A DNA stretch of 64,000 nt. It comes from Ulota crispa. Lineage: Eukaryota; Streptophyta; Bryopsida; Orthotrichales; Orthotrichaceae. A program made the position numbers and the translations under genes. This document shows positions 1 through 13,058 of this stretch, in pieces. Position 1 is the first letter of the stretch; each line of letters begins with the position of its first letter. The stretch lies in assembly GCA_963920765.1 (NCBI GenBank), contig OY987244.1:26206358-26270357 (forward strand), given 5' to 3'. A model generated the notes under the pieces. That model did no database searches and was not told the DNA's origin. It saw only the letters and a program-made list of their open reading frames with translations.

Positions 1-2006
1 CACATTCTAGGCAGCTTTAATTTGTAGAGGCTTTTGCACCAATTGATGTCACTTCTTTGATTGCAGTTTTTTAGATTGAATTTTGTCATATGCATAAAAC
101 ATTTCACAACATTTTGAAATGGGGAATAAATGCTAAAAAATTAGAATATGACACTAGCTTCAAGAAAGTTATCATACAAAGCCATTTTTACAACAATTTT
201 TAGCTTCCACATACAATAATATTTTTGAAATGTGAATGGTGGAGTTTTAGATTTTAGCTAGCTTTAGAGGAAGAGATTGTTCTTTTTAAATCGGCCAAAA
301 TTGTGGCTTTGACAAACTTGATCAACATAGAAATACTTCCAACAAAGGTGAAGGAAAGGGCAGTAAGCAAAAACAATTGCCTTCATGAAATGTGGATGGG
401 TCAAATCTAACAAGGAAATAGCTTTCCTTCTCAACCTTTGGGCAAGATCCCAAAATTTTAGGTGCATGATAAAAAACTCCACCACTACGTCCTCTTGAGC
501 AAACAAAACTATACATTCCATCACAACTCTTTTTTTGCAAATCAAAATGTTTTGAAATTGTTGCATTGGAAAGCTACTCCTTGGGCAGAAATCCTCTAAC
601 TTTTTTTTTGTGAAAATCTACTTATTATTTTATAGGTATTAGCTTGCCCAAAATTGCTATGTTGCCAAAAAAAATGTTGTTTGGACCTTTAGGGGCTCAA
701 AATCGGGTCTTTGTAAATCACTTGAATTTTGAAATTGAGAGAGAAAGAGGAAAAGGTAGGAAAAGGAAGATGAAAAGTTGCCAAAAATTTAGAGAGACAT
801 CCCAAACCACGGACAAGACATACTAATGTTTAATCACAAGCTAGTTATGAAATCATGTTTGAGATCATTGCCTCTACAACATACATCCATTTTCTTTACA
901 TCTATTTTATCTACATTCATCATATAGTGCATGACACTTATGACCAACAACTATTGGTCAAACAAGAAATATTAAAGCACAACACATATACTCATTAGAT
1001 CAAAAGTAATTCCACCACCAAGTGGGACAAATCCTAAATTTCATCTTGATGGACTTTTTTTTTGACAAAGTCTTAGACTAACCACTTAAATTGGGAGTTG
1101 TTGGTTATAATTGTCATGCACCGTACCAAGGGACTTTTCTTTCTTTCATTTCTGTCATTGGTTGAGAGACATGCAATGCATGCAAGTAAGAGAAAAATGG
1201 ATAGAATCATCCATGTGCGCATGTTTGTTCATAATATTAGCTAGGTTTCATTTGATTGTTCGCTAACCTTATGTTTTTTGAAAGGGATATGGCTATTTCA
1301 TCCATTTTTAGACCCAACTTTTTTGAGTGCTAAGACGGGTAGTGTCAAAATGAGGCAAAATTTCTAGCTCAAATCTTTCCCTAGCCCACAAGGCTCTACA
1401 AACATTGTGTATACCTTTGCAATAAAGAAAACCTTGTATAACATATGATTGGAGAGACATGGAGCTGGGATTCAGACATGTAATGACTAGAAGTCCCAAA
1501 TACAAAACATCATAATTAGCACAAAATTAACGAACATCACTACTAAATGCACCTAAAAGTTCAATTTTAACATTTAGGTTTTTCTCTATTTTTGATGCCA
1601 ATGAATAATATCTAGTTTAATTTGCAAATACACGGCGTCCACGGGTGCACTTTTGGCACCTGCCCATGCAAGGGGTTGGTGGGCCACCATTGACCACACC
1701 GAATGTACTAAACTTATGCCTGCACTCTTAACCACAAGCTGGTCAGATGCATGTGCCCAGCTCATTATTTAAGCTTAGAGCAAATTCTCACCGGCATCTT
1801 ACCTCCATCAAAACAGATCAGTGAAAAAAAGTGGATGGAATGGTTAAAACCTCTCTCCATCACGAAAAGCTAGATGAAGTTTACGAATAGTATTGATGGT
1901 GAAGCGGCATTCGTGGATGATTCTGCCCCCTTTTCATTGCATGCGTGTATTCTTCAGTGACCCCACCTTCTTTTATTAATACAAAGAGGAAGGCAAATAA
2001 AAAAAA
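1..2006. other. AT-rich intergenic DNA, no gene seen
   Basis: Only short, low-complexity open frames occur here, with no recognisable domain, splice pattern or composition shift. Poly-A/T tracts are frequent. I see nothing else that can be supported. Confidence 0.6.
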
Positions 2007-2403
2007 GAATCACTACTGCGACACCCTAAATTGCTAACAGGGCACTCCTTGTGAGCATGAAATTTGATTTTTAACGTTGATTTTTTTAATTTGGATAAAA
2101 ATATTTGTTTCACTTTTATCATTCTAAAGCTATATTAAGAAAAAGAGGTTGTGCTTATATTTCAAATTAAAAATACAAGAGTTTTGAGTTATTTAAAAGC
2201 AAAAACATATCAAAAATTAGTATTGGTGCAATAATATTTCAATAAAAATTTGTATTTGTTCAGTTTTCTTTGAAGGAAATGATAATACTATGATTGAATG
2301 AATGATGGACCACTTGAACAACTAAGAAATAGCACTAAATGATCAAATTTCATGCTCAAAAGAGTGTCTTGTTAACAATTTAGGGTGTCGCTGTAGTAAT
2401 TCC
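2007..2403. mobile_element. MITE, about 400 bp, long terminal inverted repeats
   Basis: The left end (GAATCACTACTGCGACACCC) and the reverse complement of the right end (GAATTACTACAGCGACACCC) match at 18 of 20 bases. Similarity continues about 60 bp inward, through the motif GAGCATGAAATTTGAT. There is no coding capacity. A related copy in the opposite orientation lies at 47,512-47,894, which supports mobility. Target-site duplications are blurred by flanking poly-A, so the superfamily is not assigned. Confidence 0.72.
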
Positions 2404-3622
2404 CTAAAAAAAATGGCATGTTTAAAATTCTAAAGAAATGAAGAACTTTTAGCATGTGAGTTAGGGTTTGTTGAGGAGTATTTAAAGAGGGCAACTTCTC
2501 ACTAGGGACATGATTTCACTTCATATCACATCAATGCCCTTGAAGAAAGGGTGGTTAGTGTTGGCACGGCTAAAAAAGGGAACTAAAAGAAAAGAAATTG
2601 AAATTTTTAATACTTAAAAATAGAATATAAAATAAAGTTTTTAAGAGATCGAAATATAAAAATTAAAGAACAAGACCAATGTGACTCTATTAGTTACTAA
2701 TAACAGCTTGAGCTTTGCGCAAGGTTGCAATTGGATAAACATCTATGGTGCCCTGAAAAATGCTAAACTCTGCTGCACTTTTACCCTTTGTGGTGTCATT
2801 TTGTGGAATCAACCAAGTAAATTGAAAAACCACTCAATTTTTTTATCAAACTAATCGATTGAATAACTCTTTTTAATCAGAATGAAGGGGGAATTGAACA
2901 TGCCAAATCAGGAAATAAGTGTTTTTGGTTAGTAGTCAAAAACTTGAGGCATGGGACTAATTGTGCCCAAATTTTTAAGTCATAGCCTATTGAAGTTGTG
3001 AGGGGACTCTATGTAGTTGATCCCAGACTCTCTTCCAACCCCGTTTTTCACATTTACAGTTTGCATGGATGTAGTAATGATATGCAAGAAAAAAACGGAC
3101 TTTCTTCATGAAAACTTAAATTCTCAAAAAATGATTTTTCATAAAGGTATAAGGTAGGAGGCTCGTGAATGGGCCATCTAAGCAAAAGTGCACTTCTGTG
3201 GAAAAATCAAGGCAACTTCGTAAAATGGAAGTACTTTTGGTAGAAAGCTAAAGAAGAGATAGTTATGTAGTCATTCGATTTGATTTTTTTTGAGTTGGTA
3301 CGGATTAACTACAATTTATCAAAGCAAAAGGTGCATACGTAGCTATTTTTGATCATAGGTGGTAGCATTCATGAAGCAAAGGCAACTTGTAAATGGAGCA
3401 CATGGATCCTAAAGGCAACCACTACAAAGCCAAGAATGCTCCAATAAGGCTCATAAAGAGTGCAAGCACCCATTCCATATTCTAATACTCAAATCAAGAT
3501 TGAGAACATGTTTTCATTTATTTTAGTATGACATATATCTATGTTTTATTGAAATACAAATTTGAACACAATTATGATCAATTAGCACACACAACAATGG
3601 CTCTTGTCACTCTCTTAACCCT

Positions 3623-4278
3623 TTAACCCCAAAACAACCATGAGGACAGAATGTGTCCTCAATCAATTTTTGAAGTTAAATAAAATCTTCCCAAATTACT
3701 ATTTTTCATAGTTTATTTTTTTGAATTTTTTTTTTGAAGTTTATTAGTTTTAGCTTCAATAATTTGATTTTGCAAATGATTGATTATGATTTTCTATTCA
3801 AGATTTTGTACACAAGTGTCCATTGCAATCTTGACTTTATTTAGTGTTGAGGACTCTAGGGAGTGAGCCTCAAATACACTAGATCTTTGAAAAAAAAAAC
3901 ACATTAGAAATTCAGTTAAAAAATTGTAGAGTAGATTTTGAGAAGTTGTAAATTGATTAGGGTTACGAATGTTAGGCCCTTTAACCTCATATTTTTTTGG
4001 TGACCACATTTTTAAATTTGGCATGTGAAAAGAAGATTGAAAGACTTCAAATCACTTTCACAATTTTAACACCCTCGTGATCAAACACTATAATCATTCA
4101 ATCCATAAGACATATTGTTGAGTTTTCTTTTCTAATGTGATCTTTAACATGTCTAGTTTGATTTTATACAGTTACAATTCAAAAAGAATTAATACAACTT
4201 ATCAAAATGCTGGCTTTTTGTTCAAATTAAAGCAAATTCCTAGAAGCTCAAGAAATTCTAGAGTTGTTCTTGGGTTAA
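3623..4278. mobile_element. TTAA-type (piggyBac-like) MITE
   Basis: It starts TTAACCCCAAAACAAC and ends GTTGTTCTTGGGTTAA, so 14 of 16 terminal bases pair as inverted repeats. TTAA is present at each edge, as expected if it is the duplicated target. The right-hand TTAA is shared with the left end of the next element at 4,275. There is a small palindrome near the left end (GAGGACA...TGTCCTC). No coding capacity. Confidence 0.5.
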
Positions 4279-5189
4279 CCCTTTAGAGACCACCAAACCA
4301 TATTTTGGTTCAAGAGAGTAGTTTTTGGCCTATACAGTAAAATTGCTCAACAACTTGGAAATTGTTCTTGAAGAACGCTTGTGGTTACAAGAATTTTGCA
4401 TCCAACCCAAAAAACAACAATGGCATCGGATATGGGAGTTGATAAATAATGGTTTTTATACATCATGGCCTCAAAATACGTATCCAATTTTGGTCAAAAA
4501 TGGATCAAAGCAACAACACAATATATCAAGCATCCAAGAAGAATGCCACATTTCAATTGTGCAATCTTGAAAAACTTCAAATTGCTTAAGGAATATGCTT
4601 GTATTGTTTCTATATACAGTAGTAGTATAATTGTAGTATTTGAGAATCCATTGAAATAATGCTATCATTTTATTTAGAAAAAAATTCATCCTACGTTTAA
4701 GGCCTATTCTTGATTGCTTTCACCAATCAGATTTTCCATAACAATTATCTAATTTCTTGTAGAATCGTTTAAGGGTAGCAAAGAAAATGGGATTTTTGAC
4801 ACTTTTTGTCCACTTAGCTACACCTTGTGATTGCTATTTTTGTCTATTTTGTGTGAAACTAGTCTTGTTGGAAAGGTGGGAAACCCTACTTTCTAGAAAT
4901 GTAAGGCTCTTCTCAATCCAAGATTGCATGAAGTGTTAACATTCAAAACCACACAAGCATGAAAAACTAGAGATTTTCCATATACAGCTCACTCAATCAT
5001 TATAAAATTCCACCTCCAATGGTAGATCTAGCTGGAATTTTGATACATTACAACAAACAAGGTGTCTTTCACATTTGTACAGTTGGATTATTCAAATTGG
5101 GTCCATATTTGTTCCAAACGCACATCTAGTTTTATTGCCCCTGTTTCTAGTGGATTTTGTGAAAATGGGTGTGGTCTTTAAAGGGTTAA
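4275..5189 (+). mobile_element. TTAA-type MITE, left half of an inverted pair
   Basis: The left end TTAACCCTTTAGAGACCACC pairs with the right end GGTGTGGTCTTTAAAGGGTTAA. The unit is about 915 bp. The same sequence follows immediately in reverse orientation (5,186-6,099), sharing a central TTAA at 5,186-5,189. The small open frames inside it are fortuitous because they are not preserved in the second copy. Confidence 0.75.
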
Positions 5190-6099
5190 GGACCACACCC
5201 ATTTTCACAAAATCCACAAAAAACAAGGGTGGTCAATTTAGATGCACAATTGAATCAAATTTAAACCAAATTTGAATAATCCAGCTATATAAATGTGAAG
5301 GACACCTTGTTTATTGTAATGTATCAAAAGTTCAACTAGATCTACCATTGGAGGTGAAATATTACAATGATTGAGTGAGAGGTATGTGGGAAATCTCTAA
5401 GTTTTCATGCTTGTGTGGTTTTGAATGTTAACACTTCATGCAATCTTGGATTGAGAAGAGCCCTACATTTCTAGAAAGTAGGGTTTCCCACCTTTCCAAC
5501 AAGACTAGTTTCACACAAAATAAATAAAAATAGCAATCACAAGGTGTAGCTAGGTGACAAAAAGGGTCAAAAAACCCACTTTCTTTGCTACCCTAGGACG
5601 GTTTTACTAGAAATTTGATAATTGTTATAGAAAATCTGATTAGTGATAGCAATCATGAATTGGTCTTAAGTGTAGGATGATAATTTTTAAAGATGAAACA
5701 ACAACACCTTTTCAATAGATCTTCAAATACTACAATTATACTACCACCGTATATGAAAATAATACAAGCATATTTCTCTACCAATTTGAACTTTGAAGTA
5801 TTTTAGTTGAGCAATTGAAATTTGACATTCTTCTTGGGTATTTGATGTATTGTGTTGGTGCTTTTATCTATCTCTAACAAAAAATGGGTACGTATTTTGA
5901 AGCCATGTTGTATATTTAACATTATTATTTGTCAACTCACATACCTGATTGCATTGTTAATATTTTAGATGGATGCAAAATTCTTGTGATCACATGCGTT
6001 CTTCAAGACTAGATTCCAAATTATTAAGCAATTTCAATATATATGCCAAAAACCACTCCCTGCGACCAAAATATGGTCATGTGGTCCTTAAAGGGTTAA
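5186..6099 (-). mobile_element. TTAA-type MITE, right half of an inverted pair
   Basis: This is an inverted copy of 4,275-5,189. Shared stretches include the AGATCTACCATTGGAGG region, the run around ACACCTTGTTTATTG, and the tip GGTCCTTAAAGGGTTAA. At the inner end about eight bases of the CCCTTTAA terminus are missing relative to the partner. The two halves form a hairpin-capable structure of about 1.8 kb. They differ at many positions, so the event is not very recent. Confidence 0.75.
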
Positions 6100-6238
6100 A
6101 TTCCCAAAATAGTGCATACACCAGTACAATTTTTGAACAGAAAAAAACGTGACCCATTTAAGAACCATTATGCACTATTTTTGTGACCCTACATAGTCAG
6201 TTCAAAATGCTTGGTCCAAATAAGAGCCTCCTACCTTA

Positions 6239-7920
6239 ATCCTTTTAAAGAAACATTGCATTTTCCCTTCTCCTTGTCCACAATTACACCAAAGCATGAA
6301 CTACACATTCCTCAACAAAGGATTTCAAACCCCATTTAGCATGGAACAAAAAGGGAAAATTTTATTTTTAAACTCTTTATTTTGTTGTACTAGTGCAAGG
6401 TTTGTGAAATGGAGCAACAATCAATGCACAAATATTCAGCTTGGCCAAAGTATTAAGTGCTGGTTTGTGTAAAAATATTTGTGCTGCTGCAAGATCATGT
6501 GCGATTTCACAGCTCACAAAAAACAAGTTGTGTGAAAGTGACTAACTTGCAAAATCTGGGTGTGTGAAGTTCAAAATTATCAAAAGAAAATTCAAATATT
6601 CATGTGCAAAGGTTTAACTTAATGGTTGTAAGGTTCAAATTCTTAAAGCCAGACTTCCTTGTTTCTTGCACTTGTTGTGTGTACTTTAATTCATGGCAAC
6701 TGAGATAGTTTCAGCTCAAGTACAGTACAACTGATCAATGTGTGGGGAGAATCAGCAATTAGCAATTTAGCATACTGTTAGCCACTTAAAATGCAAAAAA
6801 AATATCTGAATTTTGAAATTACATGAAATAAAGTTAGCAATTTTTAAAAAATATACAATTACAGTAAAAGTATAGGCAATATCTTGTGCGTGCTTAAGAG
6901 AAACTTGCAAAAAACAGGAAATGTCAAATATTAGCAGATGAAGCTCAAAAATCTTCATAAACAAGAATTTGTGAAGAAATTTGAGCTTCTTTAGCTAATT
7001 TCAATCATTTCCATCCTCAACCAATATTTTCACATATATACACTAGATATTTCTTGTATTTATACTACAACTAGACATTTTTGAAAAGTTTGGCTGATTT
7101 ATCTACCTCTTTTTTCTTTTGCTTTTTCTTGTGCTATCAAGACATTAGATGAATTTTTTTTCCAAACATTGCAATGTGTTATGTTTTACATACTTGTGGG
7201 TGGCTATAATTTTGTTGTATAGGTTGTAGAAATGATTGTTTCCAAATGTGCATAAATTTAGCAAAACTTCCTCCAAGTTTTTTCATAGGTATATAAACAT
7301 ATGAATACAAGATTTTTAAAAATTGAACTTTTAGCATGCTTGATAGTGTACTTAGTCACTTTAATTAACCATACAAATCATACTTAGGATCATTGGTGGA
7401 AAACTTCTTGATTCTTATTTGCCTTTGTATTTAAAGTTATTGCAAGTAACTCAAATCTTCAAAAGTTAAATTTCTTTGGAGAATTTGTAACTCTAGGTAA
7501 AGAGTGCGTTTGTAAAAAAATCAAATTTTAAAAAAATTCAAACGTTTTATGCAAAATAACAGTTGGGATTTGGCTTCCAATTTGGGCTTTATTGCAACCC
7601 TTGAAAGCAGTTCCATTTAGTTTAATGGCAAAAATTCCAAAAAGAATTGCCATGCATGCATTTTGGGACGTAGTATGAAGCTATAAGTTCCTATCTCTCC
7701 AACAATTTGATTTTGAGATTTTAGTAGAAGTGGGATGTGGGAAACAATGGTTTCTAACTAGCAAGCAAAATTTGTTTTTCTCTCTACTTATTCAGCTAGG
7801 AAAAAAAAATTGACTTCTCAAGGGTGATTTTAATGCCAGTCTCTGTCTTTTTACTAATATTTATTACATAAGAGGACCTTGCTTTTTTTTCCTTCTTTTT
7901 TTGTTATTGTTATTTTTATT
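6239..7920. other. AT-rich intergenic DNA, no gene seen
   Basis: No open frame with recognisable content, and no clear repeat boundaries. Confidence 0.55.
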
Positions 7921-8358
7921 AGGGGAAATTACAAAATAGGGGCATGAAAACATAAAGTATTATAAGTAAGGGTGCACTTTCAAAATACTTACAAATACGG
8001 GTGCAATTCCAAAAAAAATGTAATTTTTTAGCATTCTCTTTTTGGTTTGGACATTGGTAGATTTAGACACATCACATTAAATGTTAGCCAATTTCCAAAA
8101 AACTCAAAGGACTCTCCAAATCAAGCCTAATTAAAGAAATTTTAGTAAAGGGGATGACAATTTATGGAGACTTTTAAGTTTTTTGGAGTTAGCTGACATT
8201 TAATGTGATGTATCTAAATCAACCAATGTCCAAACCAAAAATGATTGCAAAATTATTACAATTTTTTTTGAAATTGTGCCCCTATTTATAATTATTTTAA
8301 AAGTGAACTCCTATTTGTAATATTTTACGTTTTCATGCCCCTATTTGTAATTTCCTCT
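7921..8358. mobile_element. Foldback MITE, about 437 bp, arms near 200 bp
   Basis: The left arm begins GGGGAAATTACAAAATAGGG and the reverse complement of the right end reads GAGGAAATTACAAATAGGGG. Pairing continues through GGGCATGAAAAC and through an inner block (TTTGGACATTGGT with ACCAATGTCCAAA). Nearly the whole element is self-complementary, with a short unpaired centre near 8,130-8,160. No coding capacity; superfamily not assigned. Confidence 0.75.
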
Positions 8359-8527
8359 TATAATAATAATAATAATAATAAATTTTCAAGCTAGGAAGCC
8401 CGTGTTTGCACTTCTGCACTCTTTGCTAGATGCAAAAACTTTTTAATTTTCTCATAAGAACACTTAACTTTACATGAGAAAGATGTCTTTTTTTTTTTGG
8501 CAAAAAACTTTGTTTTCTTGGAAGTTT

Positions 8528-8945
8528 GGGCCGCTTTGCACTATGAGTTGAGGTTGGATTCTAGCCTTTGACATGTCCAATATTGGAATTTGATTGGTTC
8601 ATATTCTAAAAATGGCCTCAAGGCCTTTGCACTAGGAGTCAAGGCAAAATTTTCAAAACATATTTTAATATTTGAAAGGCAAGATCTAACATGGCTCCAA
8701 CTCCAAAATTGGGTCCTCCTAAAATGTGAAGGCAATTCTTGGCCTTGGGGTCGTTGTTAGATTTTATTAAAGTGTGATTTTTGAATAATAAATATTCTTT
8801 TAAGATACTAAACACCATAGGATGGAGTAAAAATATCAACAATTATCCTTGGGTTTTTTTTTCTCATTCTTAAGGCCATTTTGGCTGAAATTTGATAAAA
8901 ATGACCCCAAGTTTTCAGGGCTTGACTCCTAGTGAAAAGCGGCCC
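8528..8945. mobile_element. MITE with GGGCCGCTTT ends (PIF/Harbinger-like)
   Basis: The left end GGGCCGCTTTGCACTATGAG pairs with the right end, whose reverse complement is GGGCCGCTTTTCACTAGGAG. A further internal copy of the motif (TTTGCACTAGGAGTCAAGG) lies near 8,628. The flanking trinucleotides are TTT and TTA, close to but not a clean three-base target duplication. The terminal motif resembles the element at 17,236-17,801. Confidence 0.6.
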
Positions 8946-11900
8946 TTAGAAACCCACAACCCTCCACCAATCAAATTCTAAGACGGATATAATGTGAACC
9001 ATTCCACTTGAGCAAAAGTGGGTCTTATGTTTTAAATTTTGATTAAAAAAATAAAATTGGGTGGGTTTCCCGTTTCCCTTATCAAAGGGAAAGGGAAGGG
9101 ATATTTTCAGATGGTCTACTTGTTGGCAAAGATTTACCTTCTGAGCAAGGAAATCTCTCGGCCTGGGCTTCTCCATCATGAATGGACCCTTCTATCCCAT
9201 TTTGCACATGCAAGCGGCGTCCTCCCTCATTAATGCTTTCCTTTTACTTTTTTATATTTTTACTGTTTTTCTCAGTCTTCTGTTAATTCACCTACTTTGG
9301 TACAACAAGACTGTAAACTTGACCAAGAAAAAAGTACAACTTGCCATGCACCGTCGGTCTAGTCCAATTACTACTGAGAATGCTAAATTGTGAGCCGGGA
9401 TTGATGGGCAGTGCATAACATTCAGTAGCATGAAGAGAGGCTGCTTTTCTCTCTCTTCAGGTATCATTCATGAACTTCATCCTGACAATAAATAAATAAA
9501 TAATTTTTTTTCTTTTTTCTTTTTGTTCTGACATGGCTGGTTCCTCCACATTGACGTATGTGCATTAAATTGAGTCTCTTTTTCATAAACTCTATGACAA
9601 ATTCAACCAAGTGTCTCCATAGATAAAGATGGATGTGGAATATTCCACACCATTTCATACAACCATTGCATCCCATGGATGGAACAGTGTGGAATATTCC
9701 ACACCCTCCAAGGCAACTCACAGTTGTGCTACTGAATGCTATGTGAGTTGAGAATCTAATTTTTTAATCAAAATATTAAATTTCACCTATAAACGTGTAC
9801 ACAGGGTTTTATAATTGTGTAGAATAAACGTTCATCTTTTGAAAAACTTGGAATTTTTTGAAGTTTTTCCATTAGTTTTCAGCTCAAAATTGGTTCTCAC
9901 TCACAAAATCTTGGCTCACTACTCATGGGCTCACCATTTTACGCTCACAAAATAAATTCATCCATTACTATGGGGGTTTACACCATGCCCTACTAAAATC
10001 CAAGAATTTGATTGATGTAAAGCCAAAAGTTGGGACTTGGCATTTTACTTTGTGTCCCAAGTCCCACATCCTAATTCATTGCATTTTGCCTACATGATAT
10101 AGTGTATAGCAATTTTTGGAAGTTTTGATGCCAAAAAGGGTGGGACTTCACTCAAGATTGGATCAAGCATGTTGCACCCAACTTTCAATGAAAGTTCCAC
10201 CAATATTTTTTGCATAAAATGTTCATGCTTTTCTTAAGAACTCCTTTTTTTGTTCTTAAACCATGAGCGCCTTAGCGCCTCAAACCTGGCCTCCCATGAT
10301 TTCAAAGCCTTGTTTGAGGCACTAGATCTAACTTTTTGATCTTGTTATAAACTACTATTATGAAGGCATACAAGTTGTCCATGCCAATGGAGTAATGGCA
10401 AGGAAAGCCAAATGTTGTACACGTGCTGCAAGAGATTTGATTGGGTGAAACACCATATGGGGAGTGGTGGCAAGTAGCATTTTACACTTGGGGAGTTCAC
10501 TAGCCTATGTTTTAAACACCACGTGAGTTAAAAGATAGGGTCCATTTAATTCAAAGGATAAAATTTTACATAATATGTAAAACTACTATAGGATTCATGA
10601 AATACTATATATATTAGTATATATAAATTAGGATATATAAAAACATTAGGTAGTAGGATTTTTTTTTAATAAATTAGCCTTGACAAAAAGGGGTTGATAA
10701 ATTTGAGTGTTATTTGTTGCTTTGAGCCATGTTAACTTGTTTTAATTACATGTCATAGATTTGAGAAATACTAAAAACCTGTTAATGAAAATTTACACTT
10801 AGAGAATAGCCCTTTAATTCATATGCTTGTTATTGGTTTCATGGTGAATACCATGTGTGTATATGTACTAGAAAGTAAGATTTTTGTTTTGATGAATAAT
10901 GGAAATAGGATAAAATTGGACAAACAAAGTTTATACATAAAATAGTCCCATTTAAAAACCAAATGAATGAATTTATAAAAAAACATAGGGTATTAGAAAT
11001 ATGACACGTGTAGCTTTTTATATAAAAATACGGTCATTTTAAACACCATATTTTAGACAAATAGGCCTACGTCAAATACCCTCTTAACTCACGTGTATAC
11101 TATAAAATTATAGGGAGTGATCTCCTCGAGGTTTTACAGGTTGCAACCGATCAATATCCCTTGCAAGCTTCCTTGTGTAAACTTTGTGGTAGCGGTAAAG
11201 TTGTTGGAAGGGTTCAAGCATGTTCTAGACCCTTATTATGGCAACCGTCATTGACTACGCTTGTCATTATTTTTTGTGCAATAGCCATTTGAAGCCCTAA
11301 AACTTGACTTAAAAAGAAGTGCAATCTTTGGTAATTTACAAGTGTGTGCATTCATATCTAATCTTGTTGCTCACAAAATTTGAGATGAATCCAAGGTTTG
11401 TAGAATTTTGTAAAAATCATCAAATAGCAACTACCTACCAACAAATGAGATTCTTCCATCACATGTTGTTTGATCAAATGTTATAATCTCCCATCTTCCA
11501 TGGTCAATTATTCCCAAAATTTGCAGGCCATTTTCTAAATAGGTGTCACACTACTATACAATGACCACTTTGTATGAATCATTCGATTTACTGAGATATA
11601 ATGCATCAAAGTTGTCGGTTTCCAAAACCCTAATTTTGGTAAAAACGGCATGAGCGCTCTGGGGTTAACGACTCAGTGAAGATGAAATCTTGTGTTGAGG
11701 TGGGACTTACGCAGATGAGACTTGGGACGTAGTGTGAACGGCCCCTTCCTATGAGGTGAGATTTGAGATGGGGGTGTCCATGAAAGCCTCTTCAAAAGCA
11801 CCCCAACCAAATATGCAATGGTTTCACATATCGTAATCAGCTTTTTGCATTGATCCGACTTGTGATTTCACAGTTATTTTAACCTCTCACCTCTTTGGGC

Positions 11901-12100
11901 CTCTCAAAATACACTAATAAAGGGAATAACATATATTTCAATACAAATGGACTATTCCATGAAATATGGAGTCCAACATTTTGATTTTGAAGAAAATCGA
12001 GTCCATCTTTTGTAAATGTCCCAATATACCTTCCTCATATATAGTCCAAGTAAGCAAGAAAATACAATATTTGCAAAAAAATAGAATGTGTATTCTTTCT
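8946..12100. other. AT-rich intergenic DNA with degenerate repeat remnants
   Basis: No gene is supported. Near 10,033-10,066 a hairpin GGGACTTGG...CCAAGTCCC is visible. At 11,661-11,668 the string GGGGTTAA resembles the right end of the TTAA-type elements, with a possible but weak partner TTAAACCATGAGCGC near 10,256. I do not assign boundaries. Confidence 0.5.
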
Positions 12101-13058
12101 TTAACCCCTAAAGGATCAAGTGGATGTTCAACAGCCATTTGGGAACTTGGGTAGGGTCATATGGAGTTAATTTTTATTGGATGTTCTCAAAATTGTTACA
12201 CAAGGTGCAAATATGTATCCCCCAAGTGGAAATCTAATATTTCCGTGATCACATGCCCGGTTCTAAAGTTATGTTGCCCAAAAGAAATTGGGCAGTTTGA
12301 GCATCTTTGGAAAATCTCATGCTAAAACTCTCATCAACTTTTGAAATTTGGCAAGTATGTAACTAAAAAAATATGGTGTACAAATGTCAAAAAATAAATA
12401 AAAATTGAGCTCTCACATCACATTTTGAAGGGAATCAAACTTTGTTAACTATGTTCGGGTAGTTTCAAGAAAAAAAAAAAAATCCTCTAACTTCAAACCC
12501 TATTATCTTTCAATTTGTAAATCCAAAGCTCTTGAAACTTTTTTTCACATATTCCAAATTGGTTAATCTCCAACTTTTCACCCTTCAGATTTCAAATAAA
12601 GGACTTCCACATTGCACAAGAAATCACAAAAGAATGACTAATGTATTACCAATTCACTAAACCTCCTTGCATTGGAGGGTGATTTAGAGTAAGCTATACT
12701 CTATATTTGCATCTGAAATTTTCATTTGTGAACCTAACATCATATACTTGTGAACGGTCAAAAAGCTCAAATTTGTATAGAGTAAAAATTTTACTCTAGG
12801 AAGGCTCAAAGCATGTTGACCTTGTTTTATAGGAATGAAAAAAAAATTGTTTTGCTCACTTCAAACGTTATAATCTTACAATCTGCGCAATTAAATGGGC
12901 TGAATTCTTTTGCACATGTTGGTTTATTGGTTTTATAAACTTATATATGGTTGAAGTTGAGAAAAAAAGTTTGGATTTTTGATTTTGGACAATGCACTAA
13001 AAGTTGGCAGTTTCTAAGATTTTTTTCTCAAAAAACACCCTTGGTCCTTTACGGGTTA
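12101..13058. mobile_element. TTAA-type (piggyBac-like) MITE, 958 bp
   Basis: The left tip TTAACCCCTAAAGGATCAAG and the reverse complement of the right tip TTAACCCGTAAAGGACCAAG match at 18 of 20 bases. TTAA occurs at both edges, followed by CCC and preceded by GGG. The interior is AT-rich without coding content. Length is similar to the other larger members (about 0.9 kb). Confidence 0.75.

Larger units (their letters stand above)
3150..6238. mobile_element. Possible 3.1-kb outer element with TAAGGTAGGAGGCTC ends
   Basis: The 15-base sequence TAAGGTAGGAGGCTC at 3,150 recurs exactly as its reverse complement ending at 6,238, with weaker similarity inward (GGGCCA versus GGACCA). Related TAAGGTA-type ends bound other elements in this window (35,415, 36,395, 46,636, 51,920), so these look like true termini. 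The interior is mostly occupied by three TTAA-type elements (3,623-6,099), which would be later insertions. Alternatively the two ends belong to separate decayed elements. Confidence 0.45.

Noticed and set aside
4325-4659. Plus-strand open frames of 64-81 codons
   Set aside because: They lie within a TTAA-type element and are not preserved in the inverted copy.
10256-11668. A further TTAA-type element of about 1.4 kb
   Set aside because: The right end GGGGTTAA is good, but the left partner TTAAACC is weak (about 12 of 15 matches without a clean CCC), so I did not annotate it.
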